Below are positions 41,051-52,058 of a stretch of 64,000 nt of DNA, piece after piece. This stretch comes from Pandoraea terrigena. Lineage in GTDB: Bacteria; Pseudomonadota; Gammaproteobacteria; Burkholderiales; Burkholderiaceae. The stretch's first letter is position 1. Each line of letters starts with the position of its first letter. The notes under the pieces were generated by a model, which did not search any database, was not told the DNA's origin, and saw only the letters and a list, made by a program, of their open reading frames with translations. The stretch is taken from the NCBI RefSeq assembly GCF_902459705.1, contig NZ_CABPRU010000002.1, forward strand, positions 124,001 through 188,000, written 5' to 3'. A program made the translations under genes and the position numbers.

Positions 41051-43051
<2,001 letters not shown>

Positions 43052-43118
43052 CGGTGCGCACGCGGCGGCGGCGAAGGTTTCACGCTGCCCCGCCGTGCGT
43101 CGTCACCAACGGTAGCCA

Positions 43119-43149
43119 ACGCGCCCGGGTCACCCCGGGCGCGTTTTTT
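43119..43149 (+). terminator. Rho-independent terminator of thiC
   Basis: An 11-bp perfect stem, ACGCGCCCGGG (43119-43129) with CCCGGGCGCGT (43134-43144), has a 4-nt loop and is followed by an unbroken T run (43144-43149). It lies 68 nt after the thiC stop. One of the clearest terminators in the window. Confidence 0.9.
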
Positions 43150-43186
43150 CATGGATCACGCCTGTCCGGCCAAGCCCGGGGCGCGC

Positions 43187-44287
43187 TTAGCCCTTCGCTG
43201 ACGGGTCGATCGTGGTGCTGGCCGGGATCGTCGGCACACCGCGCATCGCAAGCTGGTTGCGCAAGCGCTGCGTTGCGATGTGCGGCGGGCGCGACGACAT
43301 CGACGTTGCCAAGGCCGTAAAGGCCTTCGTGTTCGTCGCGGGCAGCGCCGCCGCGTCCATCACCTCTGAGTGACGAAGCTCCCAGTGACGCTCACCGACT
43401 TGCTCGACGCCGAGGGCGAGTTTGATCCACTCGTCCGTGCCCAGCCCGACGGACGGCGGCAGATCGGCGCGCACCATGGCCTGATGCATCGGCAAGCCGT
43501 CGGCGAATCCCACGCGAAGCATCCATTCGGTGCTCTCGCGCGACGGCAGGACGCGAGACCCCTGGTGCAGACGCTCGTTCACCTTCGCGATGAACGTCGC
43601 GGGCGACTCCAGTTCCTCGCACGCCTTCGACCACTCCTTTTTCCCCGCCAGTGCCGATTTGCCCGTCCATCGGCGCGCGGTATCCGCGACGATCGTCGTC
43701 ACGTCGTCGCGGCCGGTATCGAACGCCACCGTACCGTTGCGGCCGGCCGTGCCGAGCAGCGAGCCGTTCACAATGTCGCGGCAGATCTGTGCCCGTTCGC
43801 TTCGCCCGTTGGGCATGAAGACGGGATGATTGCGACCGTCCGGCGATACGCCACGTGTATGGACGTTCTGCGCGCTGGCACACACATGAAGCGTCTGCAT
43901 GGCCGACGCGCTCAGGACGGGTTGCGCGCCACGCGTTGCACCCGACGTCGGACCGGCAAGCGCGTATGCGGTGAGTTCGACGCGGCCCGTGCCGTCGCCT
44001 TCGGGGATGAACTGGCCTGTGGCGACTTCGCCAGACGCCTCGGTTTCCGTTGACACGCCCAAAAAGTCGCTGCCGAATGCCTTGTCCATGCCACGAGACA
44101 CCGGCACGGCATGGACGTCGCGCGACGTCCATGGGTGCGCCACGCTATCGGCGCGAGCGTTGGCGACGCGCACCAGCGAAATGCCGGCAGCATTGGCGGG
44201 TCCCGCGCCCGGCGCCAACGCGATGGGTGCCAGTGCCGCAACGTTGCCCATACCGGGCGAATAGTGGAATGCCTGGATGCCATTCAT
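43187..44287 (-). CDS. Unrecognised 366-residue orphan protein
   Basis: I do not recognise it. The start at 44287 (MNGIQAFHYSPGMGNVAAL) has GAGGA about 10 nt upstream. A GTG 47 codons earlier is possible but looks non-coding. The first 60 residues are Ala/Gly/Pro-rich with no signal peptide or membrane helix. The middle has scattered Ser/Thr/Gly-rich sequence, then helical-looking KKEWSKACEELESPATFIAKVNER in pieces, and RESTEWMLRVGFADGLPMHQA. A disordered polar N-terminus on a soluble orphan protein would suit a type III effector or similar secreted protein, but there is no secretion gene here and no HrpB-type promoter motif was found. It is isolated between the thiC terminator and a divergent CorC-type gene. 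Confidence 0.65.
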   Translation of the reverse strand: MNGIQAFHYSPGMGNVAALAPIALAPGAGPANAAGISLVRVANARADSVAHPWTSRDVHAVPVSRGMDKAFGSDFLGVSTETEASGEVATGQFIPEGDGTGRVELTAYALAGPTSGATRGAQPVLSASAMQTLHVCASAQNVHTRGVSPDGRNHPVFMPNGRSERAQICRDIVNGSLLGTAGRNGTVAFDTGRDDVTTIVADTARRWTGKSALAGKKEWSKACEELESPATFIAKVNERLHQGSRVLPSRESTEWMLRVGFADGLPMHQAMVRADLPPSVGLGTDEWIKLALGVEQVGERHWELRHSEVMDAAALPATNTKAFTALATSMSSRPPHIATQRLRNQLAMRGVPTIPASTTIDPSAKG

Positions 44288-44632
44288 GATGGTGAGATCC
44301 TCAGGAAGGAGAAACGTGGCCCGTCGCCACGGCCTCGACAAGGTGTCGATGCGAGGATCACGATGCCCGAGCCGTCGCAAGTCGATTGTCGGTTCTGTAC
44401 CCGGCGTCTCGCAGCTCGTGCAAGCCACCGTCCGAAAGTAGACGGCGGTGTCGCCCGGCGCACGCCCAATCGTCGGGGCGCCGGTGTCGAGGTGCCCCGA
44501 ACTTATGGCATGCTATTGGACAGCGGCACAGCCGACGCGGCTGACGCGCCCCGCCAACATGGCGTCGACGGCACCTTTGGCCCGTCGGCGACACCGCACC
44601 GGGTACGCGCCTTCCGTGCGCCCGCCTGAAGG

Positions 44633-44671
44633 CATCTCAAAATGATGGCCCACCGGGCTTGTTTTGAAATG
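44633..44671. repeat. 39-nt imperfect inverted repeat in the spacer before the CorC-type gene
   Basis: The 475-bp spacer 44288-44762 has no supported ORF. Within it, arms CAT-C-TCAAAA (44633-44642) and TTTTGA-A-ATG (44662-44671) enclose an inner stem GCCC (44648-44651) / GGGC (44655-44658). The ordered arms, 91 bp before the CorC-type ATG, could be an operator, an RNA hairpin in the leader or a weak terminator. I cannot assign a ligand or protein. Nothing else in the spacer is recognisable. Confidence 0.45.
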
Positions 44672-44762
44672 TCTCCCTGCCAACCGGACCCTTTTCCCGT
44701 GCGAATTCGTCCGGACAGCGTCGCGGCTGTGTACCCGCCTTCGCATTTACAGGGATGACAAC

Positions 44763-46118
44763 ATGAGTGGTTACGGCTTTCTTTTCAGTATCTTCCTGCT
44801 GGTTCTGGCGAGCGCCTTCTTTTCCGCCGCCGAAATCTCGTTGACCGCCGCCAAGCGCACCAAGCTGCATGTGCTCATGGAAAAGGGGGATCCGCAGGCG
44901 ATCAAGGTACTCGCCCTCAAGGAACAACCGGGCAATTTCTTCACGGTTGTGCAGATCGGCGTGAACGCGGTCGCCGTGCTCGGTGGCGTGCTTGGCGAGA
45001 GTTTCCTGACCGGCTATCTGTTCGCATGGCTCTCGCCGCTCACCGATCAGGCACTGGCCTTGCGCCTGTCGGCCATCGGCTCGTTCCTGTTCATCACGAT
45101 CGCCTTCATCCAGTTTGCCGACCTGATCCCCAAGCGTCTCGCGATGGTCAACCCCGAGCGCGTTGCCATGGGCATCATCGATCCGATGTTGCTGTGCCTG
45201 AAGGTGCTGCGGCCCCTCGTCTACCTCTTCAACGGCGTGGCGAACCTGTTCCTGCGTCTGCTCAAGCTACCGACGCATGCCATCGAAAACATCACGTCCG
45301 AAGACATCGCGGCGATGGTCGGTGCCGGTGCGCAGGCAGGGGTGGTGCGCAAGCAGGAGCTCCATCTGATCGAGAACGTCTTCGAACTGGAATCGCGCAC
45401 CGTCGGCTCGGTCATGACGTTTCGCGACGACGTGGTGTTCTTCACCATCGCCGAGGACGAGCGCAGCATTCGCGAGAAGATCACGCAAAGCCCGCATTCG
45501 AAGTACCTCGTGTGCCGGGACGACATCGACAACGTGCTCGGTTACGTTGACTCGAAGGATTTGCTCCAGCGCATCGCCAGCGAAGACCTGTCGAGCGTGA
45601 TTCGCAATCTGGACCGCCTTTACGCAAAGAAGCTGCTGGTGATTCCCGACACGCTGAATCTGTCCGAAGCGCTGGCACGCTTCAAGGAAACCCGCGAAGG
45701 CTTTGCCGTCATCATCAATGAATACGGTCTGGTGGTCGGTGTGGTGACGCTCAACGACATCGTGGGCGCACTCATGGGCGATGTGATTCACCCCGCCGAC
45801 GAAGATCAGATCGTGCAGCGCGACGAGCACTCGTGGCTCGTCGACGGTGTCACGTCGGTCGAAGACGTGAAGAAAGCGCTCGATATCGACACGCTGCCCG
45901 GTGAAGGCGAATTCGAGACCATCGCGGGGTTCATGATCTATCAGCTCAAGCGCATTCCGAAGAAATCGGAGGCCACCGAGGCCGCGGGCTACAAGTTCGA
46001 AGTGGTCGATATCGACAACTACAAGATCGACCAATTGCTTGTCACGCGGCTGGGTCCGGTGGCCGAGGCCGCTATCGCGGCATCGCAGGCAACTAAGGCA
46101 CCGAAGCAGGCATCGTAG
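44763..46118 (+). CDS. CNNM/HlyC-CorC family membrane protein with CBS domains
   Basis: 451 residues. A DUF21 membrane domain (about 1-190, four hydrophobic segments; AAEISLTAAKRTKLHVLMEKG near residue 22) is followed by two CBS motifs (about 210-330; VGSVMTFRDDVVFF, FAVIINEYGLVVGVVTLNDIVG) and a C-terminal CorC_HlyC domain (GEFETIAGFMIYQL, YKFEVVDIDNYKIDQLLV). The family, which includes YtfL/PaeA, is linked to Mg2+, Na+ or polyamine transport, with CBS domains sensing nucleotides. The start at 44763 has AGGGA upstream. Its last 26 bp overlap the 3' end of recD on the opposite strand. Confidence 0.92.
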   Translation: MSGYGFLFSIFLLVLASAFFSAAEISLTAAKRTKLHVLMEKGDPQAIKVLALKEQPGNFFTVVQIGVNAVAVLGGVLGESFLTGYLFAWLSPLTDQALALRLSAIGSFLFITIAFIQFADLIPKRLAMVNPERVAMGIIDPMLLCLKVLRPLVYLFNGVANLFLRLLKLPTHAIENITSEDIAAMVGAGAQAGVVRKQELHLIENVFELESRTVGSVMTFRDDVVFFTIAEDERSIREKITQSPHSKYLVCRDDIDNVLGYVDSKDLLQRIASEDLSSVIRNLDRLYAKKLLVIPDTLNLSEALARFKETREGFAVIINEYGLVVGVVTLNDIVGALMGDVIHPADEDQIVQRDEHSWLVDGVTSVEDVKKALDIDTLPGEGEFETIAGFMIYQLKRIPKKSEATEAAGYKFEVVDIDNYKIDQLLVTRLGPVAEAAIAASQATKAPKQAS

Positions 46119-48210
46119 CCAGCACCTCGGTCAACCGGTCGGTTAATCCACCATCGCGCTGCGTGGGGCGCGCGATGGCCGACGCTATCACCTGCCACGG
46201 CGCGTAGAGCCATACCTGACGGCGTGCTCGCGTCACCCCCGTATAAATCAATTCCCTCGACAACACCCGACTCGACTGCTCGGGCAACACCATCGCCACC
46301 CGCTCGAATTCCGAGCCCTGCGACTTGTGGATCGTCATGGCGAACGCGGTTTCGTGCGCCGGCAGACTGGCCGGGGAATAAAGACGATACCCGCCGTCTG
46401 GCGTGGCGAAAGCCACACGCAGCGTGCCCGACGGTCCGAGCGGCAACGCAATCCCGATGTCGCCGTTGAACAGGTTCAGCGCATACTCATTCTGCGTCAC
46501 CAACACCGGACGCCCCGCAAACCACGCGCCCCCTCCGGCGCCGAGCGCCATCCCGGCGCGACGCGCGAGCAGGGCCGTCAGTTGCGTCCCAAGAAGCTCG
46601 ACGCCGCGCCGACCGCCGCGTGTCGCACACAACACGCGGAACTGGCCGAACGCCGCGAACACCGGCTGTGCGACCATCGCCACGTCGGCGGCCGTGGCCG
46701 CCGCCGGATCGCCAAGCTGCCCGATCGTCGTCACCGCTTCGGCCAGCGCCGCAAGGTACGCCGAATACCCGTCCGCCAGCGCGTTCAGATTCGCGGCAGA
46801 CAACTGCACGCCGCCGTCCTCACTGAAGATCACTTGGTCCTCGACGGTCGCGGCGGGCGCGTTCGCCGATCCGATGCTGGCGAGCGCCCCGTCGTCCGGG
46901 ACGGTGCACGCCTTGCGCGCCTCGATGACCTTGCCCGCCTTGATGGCCGCAGCGAGACGGCCGATCGCCGAGTTTTCCCCGAAGCGATACGTCCGCTCCA
47001 ACCAGATGACGGTGTCTTCCAGACCTCGCGACACGCGCACGCTCCCCCCCGCGGCCCGCGTCACCCCGGTCTCGACGACGGCCAGAGGCCCCGAGCGCGG
47101 CGGTGCGTCGACAGGCCATTCCAGCGCGGACAACAGTCGCATGCGCATGTCCGGCGAGAACATGCGTTGTGCACTCAACTCTCCGAAGACGGCCCCCGCC
47201 TCGACCGCCGCCAGTTGATCCTTGTCGCCCAACAGGATCAGGCGCGCGCCTTCGGGTACCGCTTCAAGCAATTGTGTCGCCATCGACAGATCGATCATCG
47301 ACGCCTCATCCACGACGATCAGATCGTAGGGCAGCGGATTGCCGGCGTGATGGCGAAAGCGCCGCCCCACTTGCTCGGCCGATTCAGGCAACACACCCAG
47401 CAGCCGATGCAATGTCACGGCCGCCTCGGGCAACGCCCGGCGAACCGTCTCCGGGAGATCCTGACGCGCCGTCAATGCCTCCTGCATGCGTTGCGCCGCC
47501 TTCCCCGTGGGCGCGGCGAGTGCCACGCGCAGGTTCTCATCCCGCTCCAGCAGACAGGCCAGCAAGCCCACTACGGTGGTCGTCTTGCCCGTGCCCGGCC
47601 CGCCGCTGAGGACAACCAGCGGGCGTTGAAGCGCCAGCGCTGCGGCTGCCATCTGCCAATTCGGTTCACGCTGCCCGTCCGGCGACACCAGCACGCCCTC
47701 GCCAAAGTACCGGCGCAAACGTGCGCGATCCTCAGTGGTGACCGGTGTGCGCGTGGTCGGCGACAACTTGCGCCCGAGTGCTGCCGCCAACCGCGCTTCA
47801 TAGCTGTAATAGCGTGCCAGATAGAGACGGTCGCGGTCGTCGAGCAGCAGCGGGTAGGCGTCGGCGTTCGCGTTGCCGGTGAGTGCCGCCGCCAGACTGG
47901 CGGGGGCACACAAGCCGCTGGCAAAAAGCGCCTCACGCCACGCGGACAAGGCGGGCGCATCGCCGGGAAACAGTTCGCCGCTGGCTTGCCCGTCGAGCAG
48001 GTTATCGAGCGGCACACAGACGTGACCTTCGGCCGTGGCGAGACTTACCGCGAGGGCAGCGCGCCAGACGTAGCGGCACGTGAGTTCGTCCGCCCCGTGT
48101 CCACGCGCAAGCCATGTCATTCGGCGCGCGAAGCCCTGCGCCAATCGCACCACGCCGCTGTCGGCCAGCGAGGCGCCGGACGCCTCTGCCCGATGTCGCA
48201 TATCGCTCAT
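46093..48210 (-). CDS. recD: Exodeoxyribonuclease V subunit alpha
   Basis: 705 residues, somewhat longer than E. coli RecD. Walker A GGPGTGKTT is at 203-211. Other superfamily 1B helicase motifs include APTGKAAQRM, DLIVVDEASMIDL, LGDKDQLAAVEAGAVFGEL and TIHKSQGSEF near the C-terminus. It is the 5'-3' helicase of RecBCD. An insert of about 40 residues after the DKDQL motif (MFSPDMRMR... VSRGLEDT) adds length. The start codon overlaps the recB stop (ATGA at 48207-48210). It is the last gene of recC-recB-recD. Confidence 0.95.
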   Translation of the reverse strand: MSDMRHRAEASGASLADSGVVRLAQGFARRMTWLARGHGADELTCRYVWRAALAVSLATAEGHVCVPLDNLLDGQASGELFPGDAPALSAWREALFASGLCAPASLAAALTGNANADAYPLLLDDRDRLYLARYYSYEARLAAALGRKLSPTTRTPVTTEDRARLRRYFGEGVLVSPDGQREPNWQMAAAALALQRPLVVLSGGPGTGKTTTVVGLLACLLERDENLRVALAAPTGKAAQRMQEALTARQDLPETVRRALPEAAVTLHRLLGVLPESAEQVGRRFRHHAGNPLPYDLIVVDEASMIDLSMATQLLEAVPEGARLILLGDKDQLAAVEAGAVFGELSAQRMFSPDMRMRLLSALEWPVDAPPRSGPLAVVETGVTRAAGGSVRVSRGLEDTVIWLERTYRFGENSAIGRLAAAIKAGKVIEARKACTVPDDGALASIGSANAPAATVEDQVIFSEDGGVQLSAANLNALADGYSAYLAALAEAVTTIGQLGDPAAATAADVAMVAQPVFAAFGQFRVLCATRGGRRGVELLGTQLTALLARRAGMALGAGGGAWFAGRPVLVTQNEYALNLFNGDIGIALPLGPSGTLRVAFATPDGGYRLYSPASLPAHETAFAMTIHKSQGSEFERVAMVLPEQSSRVLSRELIYTGVTRARRQVWLYAPWQVIASAIARPTQRDGGLTDRLTEVLATMPASVP

Positions 48211-51200
48211 GCGCCCGCCTCGTCGGCACTGGCCCTCGCGCCGTTGTCCGGCACGTCGAGCGACAGGGCGTGTGCCAGCGCGGCGTTTTCGCCCGCGGCG
48301 AACAGCCGGTCGAGTGCATCGACCATCTCGCGCGATGGCTTGTCGAAGAACACACCGGGGACCTCGTCACCGGACAGATGCGCACTCGCCCAGTCGGGCC
48401 GGACGCCCCGGATAAACAGATAGAGACTGCCCCCCATATCGCGGTCGTATTCGTAGTCGGCCAAGCGGCGTTTCAAGTAGCGATGCAATGCCAGCGTATA
48501 GAGCAGATATTGGAGATGATAGCCATGCTCGGCCATCGCTTCGCGCAGACCGTCCGCGCCATAGTTTTCCGGCGCAGTCCCGAGGTAGTTCGACTTCCAG
48601 TCGAGGATCCACCACTGGCCGCCGTGCCGGAACACCAGATCGATGAAGCCCTTGAGGTATCCACGCAGCACCGTGGCATCGAGCGGCAAATCGGGGTAAC
48701 CGAACTGGCGCAACACGCCGCGCAATGCCTCAAGCGACACGGCATCGGCGGGATACGTGAATTCCATTTCGGTGAGCCGTTCGGCCAGCGCCACATCGGC
48801 CAGTTGCAGACCGGGGCGCAGTGGCGTGGCGACGGTATCGGCCAGCATGTTAGTCATCATGGCTCGCCACGTCTCGTTGTGCTCGGCGCCACGCCCCGGT
48901 GGTCGTTCGCGCAGGGCGCGCGATACGGCATGCTGCCATTGCGCGCGCGTTTGAAAATCGGCGAGTTCGAACACACGGTGCAGGCTCTCGCCGGCGGCCG
49001 GCCCGCGCGGGAAACGAAGAATGTCGTCGGCGGGTGGCCAGGCGTCGTCCCCCTCGGGCGGCAACGCGAAGGTCGGCCCGGCATTGGCCTGCGCATCGTA
49101 ATCGGGACGCGTGCGCTCCGGCGCACTGAGTTGACCACCGCCCAGTTGCGGACCGGTGTGCATTCCCGCCAGCAGCCCCGAGAAGCTACCGATTCGCCAG
49201 ACTTCGCGCAAGGCGCGAGCGCTCGCGCGTGGGCTGAGCTGCGGCGCCGCATCGTGGACGACACGCGTGCCGGCGTCCAACGTCTCACCCATCGGCAACG
49301 GCACGACGGCGATCGGCCCCCCGGCCAGCGTCGTCCATGCCGACCGGATTGCGGCCACGCGTTCGTCGGTATCGAGCGTCGAAGACACCCACGCGTCGAA
49401 TGTCGTGCCCTGTCCGGCCGCAAGCCAGTTGAGCATGCCGCCGCACGCTTCCTTGACGCTGCGTCGCGAGGCATAAATGCCTGCCGCCAGGTAGCAACGG
49501 TAGACCGCACGCGTCAGCGCAACGTACAACAGTCGCGCCTGCTCCGCCGATTGCTCCTGCCGTAGCGCGGCGGCGGCCGGTGAACCCTTGCCCGTCGCAT
49601 CGGTGAAGTCGATGACGGCCGTCGGACCATCGTGATATTCGAGCCCTTCGAGGCTCCCGCCATCGCGCACCGCGCCGTCCCAGAGAAACGGGCAGAACAC
49701 CACGCCGTACTCAAGGCCCTTTGACTTGTGCACCGTCACGATCTGCACCAGGTTCTGATCGGACTCGAGACGCAATTGCGCTTCCTCGCCGCCGCCCGCA
49801 CTGCGCTGCGACGCGAGCCAGCGCAGCAGCGCGGGCATGCCCGGCTGCTCGGCCCAACGGGCCTGCGCCAGCTCCGCCAGATGCATGAAGTTCGTCAGAC
49901 GCCGCTCGCCACCGGGCTGCGCGACCAGACGTGCCGCGAGCCCCAACTCGCGCATCAACGTGCGCCACATCGCCGAGAAGCCACGGTCGATCCATAACTG
50001 GCGATAGCGTTGCAGACGCTCGATCCACGCGATGGCTTCCGCGTCGGAAGCCTCGCTGGTCTGCATGCGATACAGCGCCGTAGCGTCGAGTCCGAACAGC
50101 TCGGTCGCCAACGCGGCGCGCAGCGCCCGCACGTCGCCGGGCGATGCCACCGCACTCAGCACCCGCAGCAGCGTTTGCGCCTCCTCGCTCGCAAACACTG
50201 AGTCCTGCGTCAGCTCCACACTGCCCACGGCATGCTGCGCAAGCATCGCCTTCATCAGCGCACCTTGCCGGTGCGTTTGCACGATCACGGCAATGTCGCC
50301 GGGAGCCAACGCGCGTTCGCCCACGAGAACGTCGCCGCGCGACGCGCCGGCCAGCAAGCGCGCCACTTCGGCCGCCGTCGCGCGCGCGCACGCCTGCTGC
50401 GCTTCGTCTTTCGACAGCGGCTCGTCGTCGTCCGGCAGCCACCAGACGGTGAGATCGGCCACATCACGCACATCCGTGAACGATGCACGCTGCCGCGCCC
50501 CCGCGCGCACCGGCGGATAGTCGAGTCCTTCAAGCACGAACGCCCGATCATTGGCACCGAACAGACGATTGCCCGCCTCGATGATGGCGGGGGTCGAGCG
50601 TTGATTCACGGCCAGCGTGTAAGCTGCGTCGGCGTTCTCGCGCGCCGCCAGATACGTATGCAGATCCGCAGCGCGGAAACTGTAGATCGCCTGCTTCGGA
50701 TCGCCCACCATGAACATCGGCCCGCGGCCGGCGTTGTGCGAAGCGACTGCCCGCTGTCCGTACACCGCGCTGAAAATGTCGAATTGCAGCGGGTCGGTAT
50801 CCTGGAACTCGTCGATCAGCGCGCACGGATATCGCTCGCGCAGGGCTGCCGCGAGATCGGGGTGCTGGGTCAGTGCCCGTGCAATATTGCCAAGCAGGTC
50901 GTCGAACGACACCACGCGCAACTCGCGCTTGCGAAGCGCCAATTGGTCGGGCGCCTGGATGAGCCACTCGCGCAACATCCGCAGCCATTGCATCGCGTAG
51001 CGCTCGTGTGCGTCGGCACGTGCTTGCACCAGCCCATCGGCCATGCCGAAGAAGCGGTGGTCGGGAGGCGTCTCACCCTTTTTGATGTCCTTGGCAAGGC
51101 GCGTCGTCGTGAGCAGTTCCGCCTTCGGGCTCAGCAGCGCCCCGGCATCGTGCGCGCCCAGGTAGCGTTGCCAGGCCGATACCGCCTGCGCGAGCGATGC

Positions 51201-52058
51201 CTGGTTATAAATGTTTTTCTTGTACGACGGCAATGCACCGCGCATCAGGTCAGCGATCACCGAGGCTTCGGCGTCCCAGCACTCACACGCCGCTGCGTAG
51301 CTCGCAAGCCATGCAGGGTCCGCCGACGTTTGCGTGTCTGCCGACACCGCCGGCGGCCAGCGTAATTCCGACATCGGCTTCTTCAGCCGGCGCGCCAGTT
51401 GCTCCGTGAGCGTGCCCGGCGAGCGTTTGGCATCGACCAGCCACGCCGCGAATCCATCGTCCTGCGCGGCCAGCGGTTCGACCACGCGGCGCCAGAATTC
51501 GACGGCCAGATCGTGGCGCACACCGTTGTCGTCCGGTACGAGTTCGTAGGCGAACGGCAATCCGGCGGCAAACGGCACCTCGGCGAGGGCACGTTGGCAA
51601 AAGCCGTGAATGGTGTGAATCGAGGCCTGATCGAATCCGCGCAATGCAGCTTGCAGACAGGCGCGAATGGCCTTCGACGTCATGTCACCGCGCTCGATCA
51701 ACCCCGCGATCATCACGTTGAACAAGGGATCGTCGCTCGCCTCGGGATCGAAATCGGGGATGTCGTCGCCCTCGTCACCCTCGTCGGTCTCTGCTGCGTC
51801 GTCGTCCTCCCCGAATACCGGCGCCATCGCGGCGACCAGTCCGGCCAGCCGTCCGCGAATCCGTTCGCGCAACTCCGCCGTGGCGGCATTGGTAAAGGTG
51901 ACGACAAGAATCTGCTCGACCGTCAATTGCTTTTCGAGCAGCAAGCGCACGTAAAGCGCGCAGATGTTCCAGGTCTTGCCAGTACCGGCCGACGCTTCGA
52001 TCAGGCAAATGCCGTCGAGGTTGCAACCGAAGACATCGAGGTCGATGAGTTGCGTCAT
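48207..52058 (-). CDS. recB: Exodeoxyribonuclease V subunit beta
   Basis: 1283 residues, about 100 longer than E. coli RecB. The start at 52058 gives MTQLIDLDVFGCNLDG; the open frame runs 87 codons further into recC and is rejected. Walker A ASAGTGKTW is at 22-30, then TFTNAATAELRERI, LIDEFQDTDPLQF and VHKSKGLEYGVVF. The C-terminal nuclease is intact: D1140 (GFIDLVF), D1153 and K1155 (ILDWKSNYLG), equivalent to the E. coli D1067/D1080/K1082 triad. An acidic insert (DDDAAETDEGDEGDD) follows near residue 95. It is the 3'-5' helicase/nuclease engine that starts double-strand break repair. It overlaps recC and recD by four bases each. Confidence 0.96.
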   Translation of the reverse strand: MTQLIDLDVFGCNLDGICLIEASAGTGKTWNICALYVRLLLEKQLTVEQILVVTFTNAATAELRERIRGRLAGLVAAMAPVFGEDDDAAETDEGDEGDDIPDFDPEASDDPLFNVMIAGLIERGDMTSKAIRACLQAALRGFDQASIHTIHGFCQRALAEVPFAAGLPFAYELVPDDNGVRHDLAVEFWRRVVEPLAAQDDGFAAWLVDAKRSPGTLTEQLARRLKKPMSELRWPPAVSADTQTSADPAWLASYAAACECWDAEASVIADLMRGALPSYKKNIYNQASLAQAVSAWQRYLGAHDAGALLSPKAELLTTTRLAKDIKKGETPPDHRFFGMADGLVQARADAHERYAMQWLRMLREWLIQAPDQLALRKRELRVVSFDDLLGNIARALTQHPDLAAALRERYPCALIDEFQDTDPLQFDIFSAVYGQRAVASHNAGRGPMFMVGDPKQAIYSFRAADLHTYLAARENADAAYTLAVNQRSTPAIIEAGNRLFGANDRAFVLEGLDYPPVRAGARQRASFTDVRDVADLTVWWLPDDDEPLSKDEAQQACARATAAEVARLLAGASRGDVLVGERALAPGDIAVIVQTHRQGALMKAMLAQHAVGSVELTQDSVFASEEAQTLLRVLSAVASPGDVRALRAALATELFGLDATALYRMQTSEASDAEAIAWIERLQRYRQLWIDRGFSAMWRTLMRELGLAARLVAQPGGERRLTNFMHLAELAQARWAEQPGMPALLRWLASQRSAGGGEEAQLRLESDQNLVQIVTVHKSKGLEYGVVFCPFLWDGAVRDGGSLEGLEYHDGPTAVIDFTDATGKGSPAAAALRQEQSAEQARLLYVALTRAVYRCYLAAGIYASRRSVKEACGGMLNWLAAGQGTTFDAWVSSTLDTDERVAAIRSAWTTLAGGPIAVVPLPMGETLDAGTRVVHDAAPQLSPRASARALREVWRIGSFSGLLAGMHTGPQLGGGQLSAPERTRPDYDAQANAGPTFALPPEGDDAWPPADDILRFPRGPAAGESLHRVFELADFQTRAQWQHAVSRALRERPPGRGAEHNETWRAMMTNMLADTVATPLRPGLQLADVALAERLTEMEFTYPADAVSLEALRGVLRQFGYPDLPLDATVLRGYLKGFIDLVFRHGGQWWILDWKSNYLGTAPENYGADGLREAMAEHGYHLQYLLYTLALHRYLKRRLADYEYDRDMGGSLYLFIRGVRPDWASAHLSGDEVPGVFFDKPSREMVDALDRLFAAGENAALAHALSLDVPDNGARASADEAGA

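Noticed and set aside
46327..48423. 698-codon open frame antisense to recD
   Set aside because: It is a shadow of recD, Arg/His/Gln-rich, with no recognisable domain or ribosome site.
48114..49565. 483-codon open frame antisense to recB
   Set aside because: It overlaps the recB nuclease domain, whose catalytic residues are intact; the antisense product has no protein-like pattern.
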